64,000 nt of DNA from Gnetum montanum. Taxonomy: Eukaryota; Streptophyta; Gnetopsida; Gnetales; Gnetaceae. Positions 35,588-47,876 of the stretch are shown here, piece after piece. The stretch spans positions 269,545-333,544 of the forward strand of contig MNCI01002315.1 of the NCBI GenBank assembly GCA_015680685.1. The letters are read 5' to 3'. The notes under the pieces were generated by a model, which saw only the letters and a list, made by a program, of their open reading frames with translations, did no database searches and had not been told where the DNA came from. The position numbers were made by a program, and so were the translations under genes. Each line of letters starts with the position of its first letter. Position 1 is the stretch's first letter.

Positions 35588-36243
35588 TGTTGGAAAAAAT
35601 GAAGACAAATACAATAGTATTATTTGTTGTATTTTCTTTTATGTTTTTAAAAGGATGTTGCATTTTAAATAATGATATGAAAAAAGGAGGTTAGTTTGTA
35701 AAGTGATGTTTATGTGGGGATGTGTTTTATCCCACATGTGTTAGAATTGGGATTTGGTCCTAATGTTTCCTTATAAATAGAAGGCTTGGGATAGCCTTTA
35801 AGGATGTGTTTTTGATGCGGAAGCGCTGTATTGAGGTTTCACCTTGGAGATGAGAGTCCTAGATTTGAGATCTGTTGAAGTAATAGATTGGGTGCTTGGA
35901 AAAGCTATAAGGATGACTTGTGTCCTTAAGATTTGAGCAGAATCGAAGGCGGATCAGCATTGTTGTGGAGGTAGGGTAAAAAGGGCTTGAACCACGTAAA
36001 TCTTTGTGTTATTGTGCTATTTTCTTTCTTTGTTTTCATTATGCTTTTACAACAAACGTTTGCTGGAGTTTACGATGGTTTTTTCAATGATTTACAGTGT
36101 CTATTTGATCTACTATAATGTGATATTTTTTGCCTTTAACGTTTTATTAAGATCTACAATGTTCTAATAATTTCTCTAGAGCTTCTATTTTTAGATTTGA
36201 TCTCTTGAGTGTTTTATTGAAACTATCGCTTCTGATTATAACA
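35588..36243 (+). repeat. Copia 5' LTR
   Basis: Starts TGTTGGAAAA and ends TTATAACA, with a TATA box (CCTTATAAATAG, near 35771). No second copy is in the window, so the start is inferred from the TG terminus and typical Copia opening. Confidence 0.6.
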
Positions 36244-36245
36244 AG

Positions 36246-36257
36246 TGGTATTTGGGC
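36246..36257 (+). promoter_or_regulatory. Copia primer-binding site
   Basis: TGGTATTTGGGC, two bases after the LTR, is a mutated form of TGGTATCAGAGC, the site complementary to initiator tRNA-Met used by most plant Copia elements. Confidence 0.65.
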
Positions 36258-36368
36258 TGGATCTAAAGAGATGGAGAGGCTGCAAACAACTGAAAGATTG
36301 GTAGGAAAGAACTAGAACATTTGGAGCATTTTGATAAAGGTCATTTTAGCACAAAAGGAGTGCCAGGA

Positions 36369-36941
36369 TGTGAGAGATGTCCCAGAGTGGTGGTTCTCTT
36401 GGGCTCTCCCCATGGTACGGGGGCCATGGAACACTCTGAGGTGCCCTCGGGTGGCTCTCAAGTGTTACAAAACCCACCCTGGCTTGGTGGTACCAAGCTA
36501 GCAACAGGACACCCTCCTGTTGCAACTCTCTTCTAAGTTCTCTTCATTCCCCTCTTCTTCATGGAGAACTACATGGCCCTGATTCTACGGCGATCGTAGA
36601 TATGTAGGTAGCCAAGACTAGATAGTTTTGGTGCGGTGCCAGGCCACACCTTGTACTAGATCGTGAGGGATCTAGGGGTGAGGCACCTTCCCTTGTAGGT
36701 GCATCGTCTCCCCTCCCACCGATCTGGTCTACAAGGTTGTGTATGTGCTTGTTTGCTTGGTCCTCGTTTTGGAGTTTGGTTACCCTCAATGAGGTGTGTG
36801 GTGATGTACGTTAAGAAGCTGTGCTTCTGCTTGCACTCACTTGTGAGATGCTTGCTTGCTTGAGGCGTATTCCCTAGGTTTTCCGCCCCAGATCCATTGG
36901 ATCTTCGTGAATTCCTTGGGGTGCCGGGCAACGTTGTTACA
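36369..36941 (+). repeat. A2 5' LTR (573 bp)
   Basis: TGTGAGAGATG to GTTGTTACA. It lacks about 12 bp near its end that the 3' LTR keeps (the GGGGCAACG repeat unit). Confidence 0.9.
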
Positions 36942-36943
36942 GA

Positions 36944-36955
36944 TGGTATCGGAGC
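36944..36955 (+). promoter_or_regulatory. A2 primer-binding site, tRNA-Met type
   Basis: TGGTATCGGAGC is one base from the canonical TGGTATCAGAGC site and begins two to three bases after the LTR. Confidence 0.8.
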
Positions 36956-36956
36956 G

Positions 36957-39900
36957 TTTTTGAAATTGTGTTGTGAGATGGTTGTGCTCTTTGGTTGTGT
37001 TACTCCATTGAGCTTGTTTGGTTAATGGTCCCTCAGGATTGATACCTAGGTGATCTAGGGTCATATCCTTATGTATTTTGGAAGAGTTGCCTGATGGTAA
37101 TGTTCTTTGCTCTTCTTGAGGGGACAAATGAGAAATTTTGAGCAACTGATGTATGTTGCTCTCTGTGGGGATATAAACGATGGCGTCGTGGTGATGTCCT
37201 CCACTTGTTTACTTGTGGTCAGACTAGTTGTGATTGTATGCAATATGGTTGAGAGGAGTTCTACTGGCAACTTAGGATTTTTGTTTCTCAAGGAGCTCCC
37301 ATCTTAGGTCTCCAGTGATTCATCTAGGATGAATCGGACCGAGTCTCCGCTTCGGTTTCCACCTAGATGACATGTTTCAAAATGGCATTTGTTGAATCAT
37401 GCAGGATATGATATCCTTGGCACTCCCACTCACCCTAGATATAGTGAGTATGGGAAAATACAAATGGCGACAAAATGGTTCCCAGGTACCTCAGGATGGA
37501 GGCCTTTCGGACATGTGCTCTTGGTGAGCCTTGTTCTGGGTGGACTAAGACCGTTGCCGGTAGACTTCATACGTTCATTCTTGCGATTGTATGTTTGTCT
37601 ATTTGTGTATGCGTGTCTTCTTGGTTGTGCTTTCAAATTCTGCATGCGTGTTACCTTGGCCGTGTCTATTGTTCGTAATGCAAGGCTTAATGTTTTATGC
37701 GGTATGATGACGTATTGTTGGGAACATTGAGGATGTAGTGGTTGTTTGTGTCATCCCAAAGCCAAATGGTTGTTGTCTTGTTCGACAACTTCTTGTGCAT
37801 GAGGCATGATTGCCCTTATGGTAGGTCCTTGCGAGTTGTGCTCCTTTGTTGAGCTGGTGGTGTTGCCCTTTGGGCTTGTGGCATCACTACTTTGATTGGT
37901 GACATTCTTGGTCACTCTAATTTGAAGACTACTGGTGTGGGTCATCCTATTGTTGGTTCTTGTTGAGACCACACCTCTTTTGATGAGAGTCTTCTTGTGA
38001 ACGCATCCTTCGTGATGTTGCTTGTTGTTACGAGAATTGGTTTGATGTAGACTTGTTGTTGGATAGACCTTGGTCTTCCACCTTATTTTTGGGTTGAGAT
38101 GACGATTGTCTATTGCCCATGACTCATACGATTGTGTTGAGATTTTGGTCCTGGTTGAGGCCAATGTTAGTTGCTGGGAATGATTGTTGTGTATGAATCT
38201 TGAAATTCTGAGAGTGTGCTATCTCTCTCTTGGTGTGCCTCATGATAAAATTGTTTGTTCGAGTGGGGATGTAATTGATCCATCAATGTTTTGCATGACT
38301 GATCTCTATGCATGTTGTTGAGATCTTGATTTTTATGATGTACAAGAGTGGGATGACCTTGTTATATGATCATGCTTGATAGTTGTGTATGACGCTGATG
38401 TGCTGATCGTGTTCCTGCTAACTTCTATGTTTCTAAGCTTTTGTCTCAGTGTTTGCAGGTAGCACAGGTAAAAAGATGCAGCTAGTGATGACCTCAGTTG
38501 ATTCTGTGAGCACTATGTCTATGGGGAAGATATGTGCTCCTGAGACCTTCATGAACTGATTATTTGGTCTCAGAATCCCAACATTGGGTTGTGGATTTAT
38601 CAGTACCTTGGCTGTGATGGATCAGCAGGTACCTTATGATTTGTTTGCCTCTCAGTTCTGGGGGAGCACTAACAGAGGATGGTGATCTGTCCTAGACCCT
38701 ACAGATATTGGGCTAGCAGATGGCATGAAATGGTATCCTTGGCCATGCCAGATACTAATGGCCCAGAAGTGGCCAATGCAATGAGGTCCCACTATGGCAG
38801 GATGGTGGATACTCAATTGGCGTGTTTCGTTATTCGATCGTTGCATTCGTGTCTCGAATCGTTTTCGTTCGATGTTACCTGTGCAGTGGGTTCAGTGCGA
38901 TGGTAGATCATGTATCTTTTGAGATAGTGGTGCAATGACAGATTATCGTTTATGCTTCATGATAGAGACAAGTTTTTCTCAAAATGGCATGGTTCTTTCA
39001 TGGAATGCTCTTGGTGGCCTAAATCTTCCAGTCTAGGAAGGGCTTGGGTAGCTTGTCCTATAGCCTTTTAGGCATGGGTAGCATTCCCAAATACCATGTA
39101 TGTTCCCATATATGAATGTAATCTGATCCTCGGGTGTGTGAAAGGTATCCTTGTGATATTTTTGATTCGGTTGTATGTATTCAAAAGTGCTGGATGTATT
39201 GCCTATGTGACTCAGTTGTCTCTTGGTTGTAGGCCTATGCCACCCCCTGTGACAAGGCCAAGCTTGATTTATGGTGTTTTCCTGGTGCTTTTTTTAAAGC
39301 GCTCTTGTTATATGTTGTAAATGGCCTTTGTGCCTTGATGAATAATTTTGCTGAAAACCTCATGAGAAATGCTTTAGTTGTGATACGGTGTTGTCACGAA
39401 CAGACCAGGGCATGTCCTTGCCCATTATGCCCTTGAACTAGTGCCATGTGTTCTTGATGATGTTGGCATGCCTGGATGGTGTGTGCTTGGTGAACATCCT
39501 TGTGACAGGAAAAATCTTGGGAGCACATTCTCTTGTGTTCCTAGACTGGCAAAGATCTTGTCCACAGATGATCGATGGTGACTGAAATTCACATCAATGT
39601 GATGTCTAACGGTGGATTTGAGTAGAATTCTGGGTAGTGGCACCTAGACTTGCTCTTCCATGTTGGAGGCGATCGTGGAGCAGTTGTCCAAACGTTGGGA
39701 TGATGGTCCATCCTTGAATATATGATGTTACAGATGTAGAAATTGTGATTTCTCTTGGTGGCCTTGCTTGGTGGGCTTGAATGTGCTCGAAACACTTGAG
39801 CTGATGCTTTCATGATTGGGGGTTTCCAATGATTTGTGCATGTTAGTGGGCTCTCGTGGCTAATTTCTTTTGGTGCTTTGGAGAGCCATGATGTGCTCTC

Positions 39901-42162
39901 ATATATTGGGACTTATCGGTGCTTTCGTGGTTTATGGTGTGATTCCACAATAGGGGACTCATTGTGCCTAATAGGCTATGATGTCTTGCTGAATTTTCCC
40001 GTGTACTCTGTCCCTTGTGTACACTGATGTATCACATAGTCCCTCCCTGATGTATCGTCCCATGTCTTTGGTGTGATGTTAATTCATGTTGGTGTTCTCA
40101 CCTTCCTGGTGGGATAGCGAAGTTGATCATGAGGGATCATTCTCCATTTCAATGTATGCCCTCTTCAGTTCCTGAAATAATAAGGCAGGTGGTATTGAGA
40201 TAGTTGTCTCCTATAAGCAATTGATGTTGGGACTTATTCCTAGTTGTGGTTCTACGTTTGTGAACTTGTGGGGCTTGTTCTCAGAGACAAAATGTTGTTA
40301 CCCTGGTGAAATTCATGAAACCTCCTTTGTGAGGTCGTGTTGTTGATGTAAATTAAAGATACATATTGCTCTTCGTGTAAGAAAGGCATGATCTTGTCTC
40401 TCTTAGTTTGGAGGCTTCCGAGGAACTTCTTTGTTGGGGTTCTCTAGTAGACCATCCTTATTGTAAATCCTTCGGGGATGAATCGTGTAGTGTTTTGAGT
40501 TGAAACTGATGTTGGTGAAGCCCATTCCATGTAAAACTATCTTGAGGACCCAATCCTCCCCCCCCAAAAATGTTGTTGTTGACTTGTGTCTGTTGTTTGG
40601 GTTGCATGACAATAGGTAGTGGTGTGGCCTTGTCCACCACAAATTGATGTAAACGGGCTTGACTGGGATGTATGAAACAAAACCCAGATCTCCCAAGATG
40701 AAACAGAAATCCCTGTTGATAAAATTTCAAGGGATGAATTGCTTGGTGTCTCGAGTTGTTCTCAAGGGGAAAATCGAAATTGGGTAAGACTTGTGAACCC
40801 ATGTCTTCCCTCAACTGGTGATAGTTCCACGATATGGTTCGATTGGCTATATTGACTACTTGGGCATGTATGATGGGTAAGGTGTAGCTGGGCTGCTATA
40901 CTTACCTATGGAAGAAACCTCCCAAAGAGGATCCTTCCTGCAAGTGCAAAATCTACTGAAAGGTGTTGATCTTGAGATTAGCAGTCGTTCTTGATATAGT
41001 GGGGAAATGCAAATTTTGAGAATGTTGATGTTCCTTGGAGATTTCATGATCTGGTTACTCTCTGAGGTGACTCGATATTTGTTCCTGGACCTAGTGTTCA
41101 GAAAATGGTTCTTGTCCCATAACTTGGTGTGGGAAGGATAGCTTGCATGTGGCAAAGGTGGGTGATCCTTCTCCATGAGGGGGATATTATGGTTGCATTC
41201 GATGTTGTGCTTACGACTGATATGAGACAGGTGATGGAGGATTGTCATGGGGTTGGCTACCCAATTGACCCTCCCTTGTTCTAACATTCGAGTAGGCATT
41301 CTCGATGTTGGACAATCACAAGAGGTGTTGCTGATAGTTGGGGCTTGTTGTATGTTAGCTTCTTGGACAAATTTTTGGATCTTCTCTCTCGTTGGAATGA
41401 TGGATGATGAATTGAGGCATGCGATGCTGGTGTCTGCAAATGGCAAGGTCAAGCTCAAAGATCTACTCTTGTACCTTGTTTGTAAGGGAGAACATGCTTA
41501 ACTCCCTTCATACCAGCTTGAACAAACATGATGAGAAAAAGAGAATGCGCATGGTACCAATGCACGTGGAATTAGTGCTTAGATGGTTGCACTGGTGAGA
41601 CCCCATGGATCTCGATGCGGGTAGCAGAACTTGGAGTTCTGGCAAGCATGAGTTGCTTGCGGAGACATGGCTCTTTGGAGCATGTCCTCCCTCTCGGTGT
41701 GATGTTCCCAAGTCCCTCACCATGGGTAGTGGCCCTGGTGAGCCCTCAAAAAAAATCAATGGGTGCTGAGATGCCATTCATAGAGGAACTCGGCAGGACT
41801 TGTAGAAGAGGAGCTATCTTCTTGCATAAGTGTGGGCTTACGCAAGAAGATATGTCTCTAGACCATTAGAAGGGACGGATCTAGGGGACGCCTTAGAGAC
41901 GTTGGCCCTTTGGGTTGGACTCTCCTGCTCATATAGAGAAGGGAAGTCTTGGGCTTCCTTCAATTGCCCTTGTGTTTCATGCAAGGCATTGGATGGAAGG
42001 ATGTATCAGGTGTTGGGGTTGGTACCTTCCTTCAAGCCTGGCGTCTAAGGAGTTGATGGATCCCCAGAATTGACGGAGTTTCGAACCCATGTAGAAGTGT
42101 ACACTCGAAGCTATCCTAGGCTCCGCTCCGAGGACGTCGCTTTTTTTTGTGTGGGGGAGGAT
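36957..42162 (+). other. A2 internal region, non-coding
   Basis: Collinear with A1. The longest open frames (for example 40856-41458 on the - strand) have no matching open frame in A1 with the same ends and no domain motif, so I treat them as chance. The block 38679-38840 reads PRPYRYWASRWHEMVSLAMP and is the most protein-like segment. Confidence 0.7.
42150..42162 (+). promoter_or_regulatory. A2 polypurine tract
   Basis: A purine run (GGGGGAGGA) directly before the TGTGAGAG of the 3' LTR. A1 has GGGAGGA at the same place. Confidence 0.7.
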
Positions 42163-42734
42163 TGTGAGAGATGTCCCAGAGTGGTGGTTCTCTTGGGCTC
42201 TCCCCATGGTTCGGGGACCATGGAACACTCTGAGGCGCCCTCGGGTGGCTCTCAAGTGTTACAAAACCCACCCCGGCTTGGTGGTACCAAGCTAGCAACA
42301 GGACACCCTCCTGTTGCAACTCTCTTCTAAGTCCTCTTCTCCGTGGAGAACTACATGGCCCTGATTCTACGACGATCGTAGATATGTAGGTAGCCAAGAC
42401 TAGATAGTTTTGGTGCGGTTCCAGGCCACACCTTGTACCAGATCGTGAGGGATCTGGGGGTGAGGCACCTTCCCTTGTAGGTGCATCGTCTCCCTTCCCA
42501 CTGATGTGGTCTACAAGGTTGTGTGTGTGCTTGTTTGCTTGGTCCTCGTTTTGGAGTTTGGTTACCCTCAATGAAGTGCGTGGTAATGTACGTTAAGAAG
42601 CTATGCGTCTGCTTGCACTCACTTGTGATATGCTTGCTTGCTTGAGGCGTATTCCGCAGGTTTTCCGCCCCAAATCCATTGGATCTTCGTGAATTCCTTG
42701 GGGTGTCGGGCAATGTCGGGGCAACGTTGTTACA
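42163..42734 (+). repeat. A2 3' LTR (572 bp)
   Basis: Same termini as the 5' LTR, followed by TSD CAGGA and resumption of the Copia sequence. Confidence 0.9.
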
Positions 42735-42794
42735 CAGGAGGCCTTAGAACCCTCTCAACCAACAAAAATTTCGAATGCTAATTAGAGAAAAATT

Positions 42795-43097
42795 AAGACT
42801 AAGGCATTATTTTTCATTTATCCAACCCTAAGCAGAGGGATCTTGGCGTTAATTAAACCTGATATGGATCCACATGATCTGTGGCGAACGTTGAAGAATA
42901 GGTTTAATAAAGTATCAAGTTTGAATACCTTTCATATTTATCAAAAAAAATTTAGATTCAAGAAGATATCTTATGTGTCTTTCCAAGATCATTTGGATGA
43001 GTTGATGGAAAATCTGAATAAGTTAGAAAAATATAAAATTGTTATTCTAGATTTAGTTAAATCCTATGCTCTGTTAGACTCCTTACCTAATTCTTAG
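42795..43097 (+). pseudogene. Copia gag remnant
   Basis: Contains DPHDLWRTLKNRFNKVSS, FQDHLDELMENLNKLEK and the LLDSLPNS end, the UBN2-type Copia gag pattern. A stop follows, and no CCHC knuckle remains before the protease region. Confidence 0.7.
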
Positions 43098-43106
43098 TCT
43101 ACAATT

Positions 43107-43706
43107 ATGACATCTATTACTACTTTTATGAGTGTTTCATCGGTAAATGCAGTTGACAAAAATGTTAATTTCTTGGTTCAAGAACTATGTAGAATGGTGG
43201 CAGATGTATGTAGCAGTGACATCTGGTTAATTGACTTAGGTGTCTTCTTTCACATTTGTCTAGATAAATCTTGTTTTACATCTTATCATGAAGTTAAATA
43301 TAGTTTTGTATATGTTGCTAATGGAAAATTTTTAAAAGTTCTTGGATTTGAAGGTGTAAGTCTGCAACAAGCAAGGATGCCAAAGGTGACAATAGATAAT
43401 GTTAGACATGTTCCTGAAGTCACAAAGAAGCTGATTTCAGTTCCACAGCTAGATGATTCAGGTCTGAATTTCAGTAGTGGAGGTGGACATTGGAGGATTT
43501 CCAAGGGAATCATGACCATTTTGAAAGAAAAGAAGAAGGGTAGCTTATATACATTGATGGTAGATTCATGCAACTTTGTTGCAGCAATTTTTGATGCAGA
43601 AAGTTCTGAAGTGTGGCATAGACGTCTTGGACACATTGGCTGGTTAGGCTTAAAGGTACTTTCAAAATTAGTCTCTCATTCTTGTATTTTCTTATGCCCA
43701 AATTGA
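43107..43706 (+). pseudogene. Copia protease and integrase zinc-finger remnant
   Basis: WLIDLGVFFHIC corresponds to the protease motif WxIDSGAxxHMT; the catalytic DSG has become DLG. A GAG-pre-integrase segment WHRRLGHIGWLGLKVLSKL follows. The frame is open for 199 residues, then shifts before the integrase core. Confidence 0.75.
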
Positions 43707-43769
43707 TTGCAAAGATTGTTTAGTTGGAAAATCTAGAAAAATAAACTTCTGTAGGGATTTGGACAGCAG

Positions 43770-44335
43770 AAAGAAAAATAAGTTAGAATTGGTCTATTTT
43801 GATGTTTGTGGTCATTTTTCTTGGTGGATCTGTTTATTTTGTAACTTTCATAGATGATTGTACAAGAAAGGTTTGGGTTTACATGCTGAAATTAAAAGAT
43901 GAAGTGTTTTTAGTTTTCAAAACATTTGTTGCAAGAGTAGAAAATGAAACAGGTCTGAAAATAAAATGTTTGCAAATTGATAACAGTGGGGAGTACACTT
44001 CCAAAGTATTTGCTGATTTCTACAACAGCAAAGGAATTAGGCACATTCGTACCCCTCCTGGTACACCACAGGAAAATGGAATTGTTGAAAGATGTAGCAG
44101 AACATTGTTGGATCATGCTAGAACAATGGTTTCAGGTGCTGGCTTACCCAAGTTGTTTTGGGGAGAGGCAGTTAAGACTGCAACATATTTGGGGAACATG
44201 TCTCCACATTCTTCTATTGATAATGCTGTTCTAGAAGCTATTTGGAGAGGTAAAGACATTTTATACAGTCATTTAAAAATTTTTGGATGTGAGGCATTTA
44301 TGCATATTCCAAAGGAGAATAAAATTAAGTTGTAG
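43770..44335 (+). pseudogene. Copia integrase core remnant
   Basis: YFVTFIDDCTRKVWVYMLK, CLQIDNSGEYTS, GTPQENGIVERCSRTLLDHA and PKLFWGEAVKTATYLGN are the rve-type integrase blocks. The three acidic residues (D in the upstream FDVCG block, which is in another frame, D of QIDNSGE, and E of NGIVER) are still encoded. A stop falls at 44333. Confidence 0.8.
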
Positions 44336-44689
44336 GATAGGGCTAAATGCTGCATATTTGTTGGATATGGAGAAGATGATTTAGGATTCAGACTTTGTGA
44401 TCTTGAATTGAAACGTGTAGTGAGATCAAGGGATGTAAAATTAAGAGAAAACATTATGTTTAATGGGCTGCAAACGAAAAACAAGGACAATAATGGCTCA
44501 GACAGCATGAGGACTCCTTTTAGAGTGACTGAAGAAGTTGAAAATGATGAAATTCATGGATTTTCCAAATCTGGAAACATTGGATAGCATACTGAAGTTA
44601 CATGGCAATAAGCTGAGAACTCAGGACAACAAGGAAAAGATGGAGGACAAGAAGGAAATGAGGAAGAAGATGATGAACAAGCTGCAGAT

Positions 44690-45425
44690 GTGTCTCATCG
44701 GGTTAAAAGGTTAACAAGAGCTACTAGACCTCCTGACAGGCACTCTTCCTCACTGAATTATGTACTTTACAATGATAGTGGTGAACCAGAAACAATGGAG
44801 GAAGCCATGACGTGTATTGGTGCTGCAAAGTGGAAGGCAGCTATGAATGATGAATGGGAATCACTCCAGCAGAACAAAATGTGGGGGGTAGTTCAGTTGC
44901 CAAATGGGAGAAAACTCTTGGAGTGTAGGTGGCTATACAGAATTAAAACAGAGGCCAATGGGGAAAAACATTTAAGGCTAGGTTGGTGGTGAAAGGCTAT
45001 GCATAAAAACCAAGCATAGACTTTCAAGAAATTTTTTCTCCAGTGGTAAAACACTCTTCTATACATTTAGTGCTATCTTTGGTGGCCTACATGGACTTAA
45101 GAATTGGAATAGCTTGACATAAAAATAACATTCCTCCATGGAGATTTGAAGGAGGAAATATACATGAAACAACCAAAAGGGTATGAAAAAAAACAAGGTT
45201 GAGGTCTGGTTTGCAGATTGAAAAAGAGCTTATATGGTCTAAAACAAGTCCCTAGGTAGTGGTTTAAAAGGTTTGATACCTTCATGAAGAAGTTGAATTA
45301 TCAAAGAAATGATTTGGACCACTGTGTGTATTTTTTTGGAAATGTTTCGGGCAAGTTTACAATGTTGTTATTGTATGTTGATGATATGTTAATTGCTGGA
45401 AATGACATGGTAGAACTAAAACATC
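44690..45425 (+). pseudogene. Copia reverse transcriptase remnant
   Basis: Starts with KWKAAMNDEWESLQQN and WGVVQLPNGRKLLECRWLYR. After stops and frameshifts come FLHGDLKEEIYMKQPKGYE, RLKKSLYGLKQ, then the catalytic YVDD (45374-45385) in LLLYVDDMLIAGND. Homology ends about 40 bp later. Confidence 0.8.
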
Positions 45426-45581
45426 TAATCATTCAATCATTCACTTACTGACAAAATCTTGCATAGATATTTTACTGCCAATAGAACCTAAGATCTAATA
45501 GATTATTAGATGATATGGGAAGTTTATTATATATTTCAAAAGGCACAAGATGATGTGGAATTGCTTGGCAAGAATGATATA

Positions 45582-46231
45582 CAAAAGTTATACAAGTGGA
45601 TCCTTCCCAAAGTAAGGTCTAGCCCTTAGTGCCTTTGTATAACCACACCTAAAGTGTTTGTAGGCACTCAAGGAGTTGAACGTAAGACATGCCTGTCTAG
45701 CAAAACACACATGTTAGTATCACCAAATTGGGAAAATAACACTATATTCTACAAAATCACAAGTTATGATTAAATATACAGTGAGGTGAAATGGGCTATA
45801 AAAAGGATTGTTGAAATTGGAACATGTGGTATATTACCATAGGCATAATGAATCCTTGTGTGTTATTGATACTTAAAGTAATCATTAGGCCTTTCTTTCC
45901 AAGATTCAAAAGTTATACAAGTGGATCCTTCCTAAAGTAGGGTCTAGCCCTTAGTGCCTTTGTGTAACCACACCTAAAGTGTTCGTAGGCACTCAAGGAG
46001 TTGAACGTAATACATGCCTATTTAGCAAAACACACATGTTAGTATCACCAAATTGGGAAAATAACACTATATTCTACAAAATCACAAGTTATGATTAAAT
46101 ATACAGTGAGGTGAAATGGGCTGTAAAAAGGATTGCTGAAATTAGAACATGTGGTATCTTACCATAGGCATAATGAATCCTTGTGTGTTATTGATACTTA
46201 AAGTAATCATTAGCCCTTTCTTTTCAAGATT
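45582..46231 (-). repeat. 325-bp tandem duplication in B1
   Basis: Units start CAAAAGTTATACAAGTGG at 45582 and 45907 and differ at only a few bases. B2 has this block once (about 50931-51250), so the duplication happened in B1 or its lineage. Confidence 0.85.
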
Positions 46232-47876
46232 CAAACCAAGTCCAATCCACTTTTCTAGTGACATTGCATTATTTCATCTCTAAGAGTTACAATCATAAGA
46301 CTACCACTGTTGCAAGGAGCATTACCACTTGGTGTATTGTCTAAGGGAGGAGTTTATTCATTGCACGTTTTATTTTCTAGGTTCCTAAGAAGCTTCCTAC
46401 CTTCAAGCATGTGTAACATGCCTTTCCAGTGAGACCATTAGAAATTTATTTTATGCATGAATTTTATTTTTAATTGTGTCAACCTTACCAAAGGACTACC
46501 TTCAAGCATGGGTAACATGTCTTTCTAGTGCTATAGTAATGCAGCATTTATTGTACTCTTACTCCCATTTTTCGTTATATCTATAAGGATATAATCCTAC
46601 CTAAGCAACAGGATAGAACTTATAGTAGTAATCCAAGAGAATCCACAAATTCCTTTGATGTCATACCCTTTGCATTCCCACTTGATTCTTCACTCTTATG
46701 TCCAAGCATAATGATCACAAGTCTATTCTTAGTTTTATTATGAGAAGAATATTATCATTATGGCCATGGTAAGAACCTGTTATTGTTGAAATGGGTGGAT
46801 GGATGTTGTGGTCTCACTATATAGATAACTAGTCCCTTATGATTGATAATATAGAAAAATATTCACCTTATTCATACTACATCTTGCCTTATTTGATGTG
46901 TTTTATTGAAAATTAACAAGAATATGTACAAGTAAAAGGAGAACAAAAAATGAAAAATTAGAAAAGATATCAAGAATTAAAAAAGATAAAAAGAATGAAA
47001 AATATTAAGGAATATCAAACATTCAAGAAATGGAAAAGTATAAAAGAATAAGAAGATATCAAAAAATGTGAAAAAGTATTAAAAAAAGAAAAAGGTATAA
47101 CAAAAAATTATAAAAAATAAAAAAGTAGAAAACAAAAATGTTAAAAAGCACTTATTAATTCCTAAGTTAGGATAAGGCCTCTCCCCACAACTAAACTCAT
47201 GGGCAAGTGTTCGAAAAATGCACCCTATATCCCCTTGATCATACACTATGGGTTGCTCACTTACCGTTCTTAGTGATTTAGTTTTTTTGTTATTGTCCCA
47301 AATAATCTTGATAGTAATTGAATCTTGATCATCTAAGTCCTTATTTCCTCTATTTGATGGTGTATGATTATGGTCTAATATTTTCGTTTGTGAGCTCTCA
47401 ATTGGGATCAATTTCTTAGAATAGGAGTTAAGAAGTGGTTCAGATTGTTCCATGCATGTTTGGACAATTAAAAGTTCTCAGTTGTTGGCCACTGGATGTC
47501 TTTTGGTTTAGTCATCCCTGCTCTCTCTTGTGCGCACACTTTTTTTTCACATTTTTTGTGGACTGGTATAATGACTATGTTGACATTCTAGAAGGTTGAT
47601 CCACAACTACATCCTACTTTTTCAATAGTAATGCATGGAATTGCCTATCTCTCCACAGTGATAGGTTCATATGTTATTTTTTGCACTAGAGTAGTAATGG
47701 GTGTTGGCCTTTGCATAGGATTGGAAGACATTATTTTGATGGGGAAAGGTGTTGCACTCAGATGGCCTTGTGTTGGTTTTGATGAGCCAGTAGGTCTATG
47801 AGTTTTGTGCTCATGTGTGGAAACTATCCTAAAGAAAGGACGTTTTCGAGACTATGGTTGAGATCTCCTAGCATTA

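Larger units (their letters stand above)
36369..42734 (+). mobile_element. A2: full-length LARD-like LTR retrotransposon
   Basis: A second copy of the A family, with LTRs 36369-36941 and 42163-42734, a perfect CAGGA TSD (36364-36368 and 42735-42739), an intact primer site and a GTGGGGGAGGAT polypurine tract. The internal 5.2 kb is collinear with A1 and lacks recognisable protein domains. The LTRs differ at a modest number of positions by eye plus two short indels, so the insertion is not very old. It lies in the leader/gag of the Copia relic. Confidence 0.9.
35588..45425 (+). mobile_element. Ty1/Copia retrotransposon relic, split by A2 and 3'-truncated
   Basis: 5' LTR, Met-tRNA-type primer site, then gag, protease/integrase and RT remnants in Copia order (integrase before RT). 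The element is interrupted between 36368 and 42735 by A2. Homology to RT stops soon after the YVDD block, and no RNase H or 3' LTR follows. Its right end is replaced by B1 sequence. Confidence 0.8.

Noticed and set aside
37751-38164. 137-residue - strand ORF inside A2, Ser/Thr/Asn-rich
   Set aside because: It is antisense to TTG-rich non-coding sequence and not preserved in A1.
40856-41458. 200-residue - strand ORF inside A2
   Set aside because: The homologous part of A1 has no ORF with the same limits (only short pieces near 24576), and no motif is present.
45582-46231. CRISPR-like repeat array
   Set aside because: It is a two-unit tandem duplication of retroelement sequence without spacers, in a plant genome.
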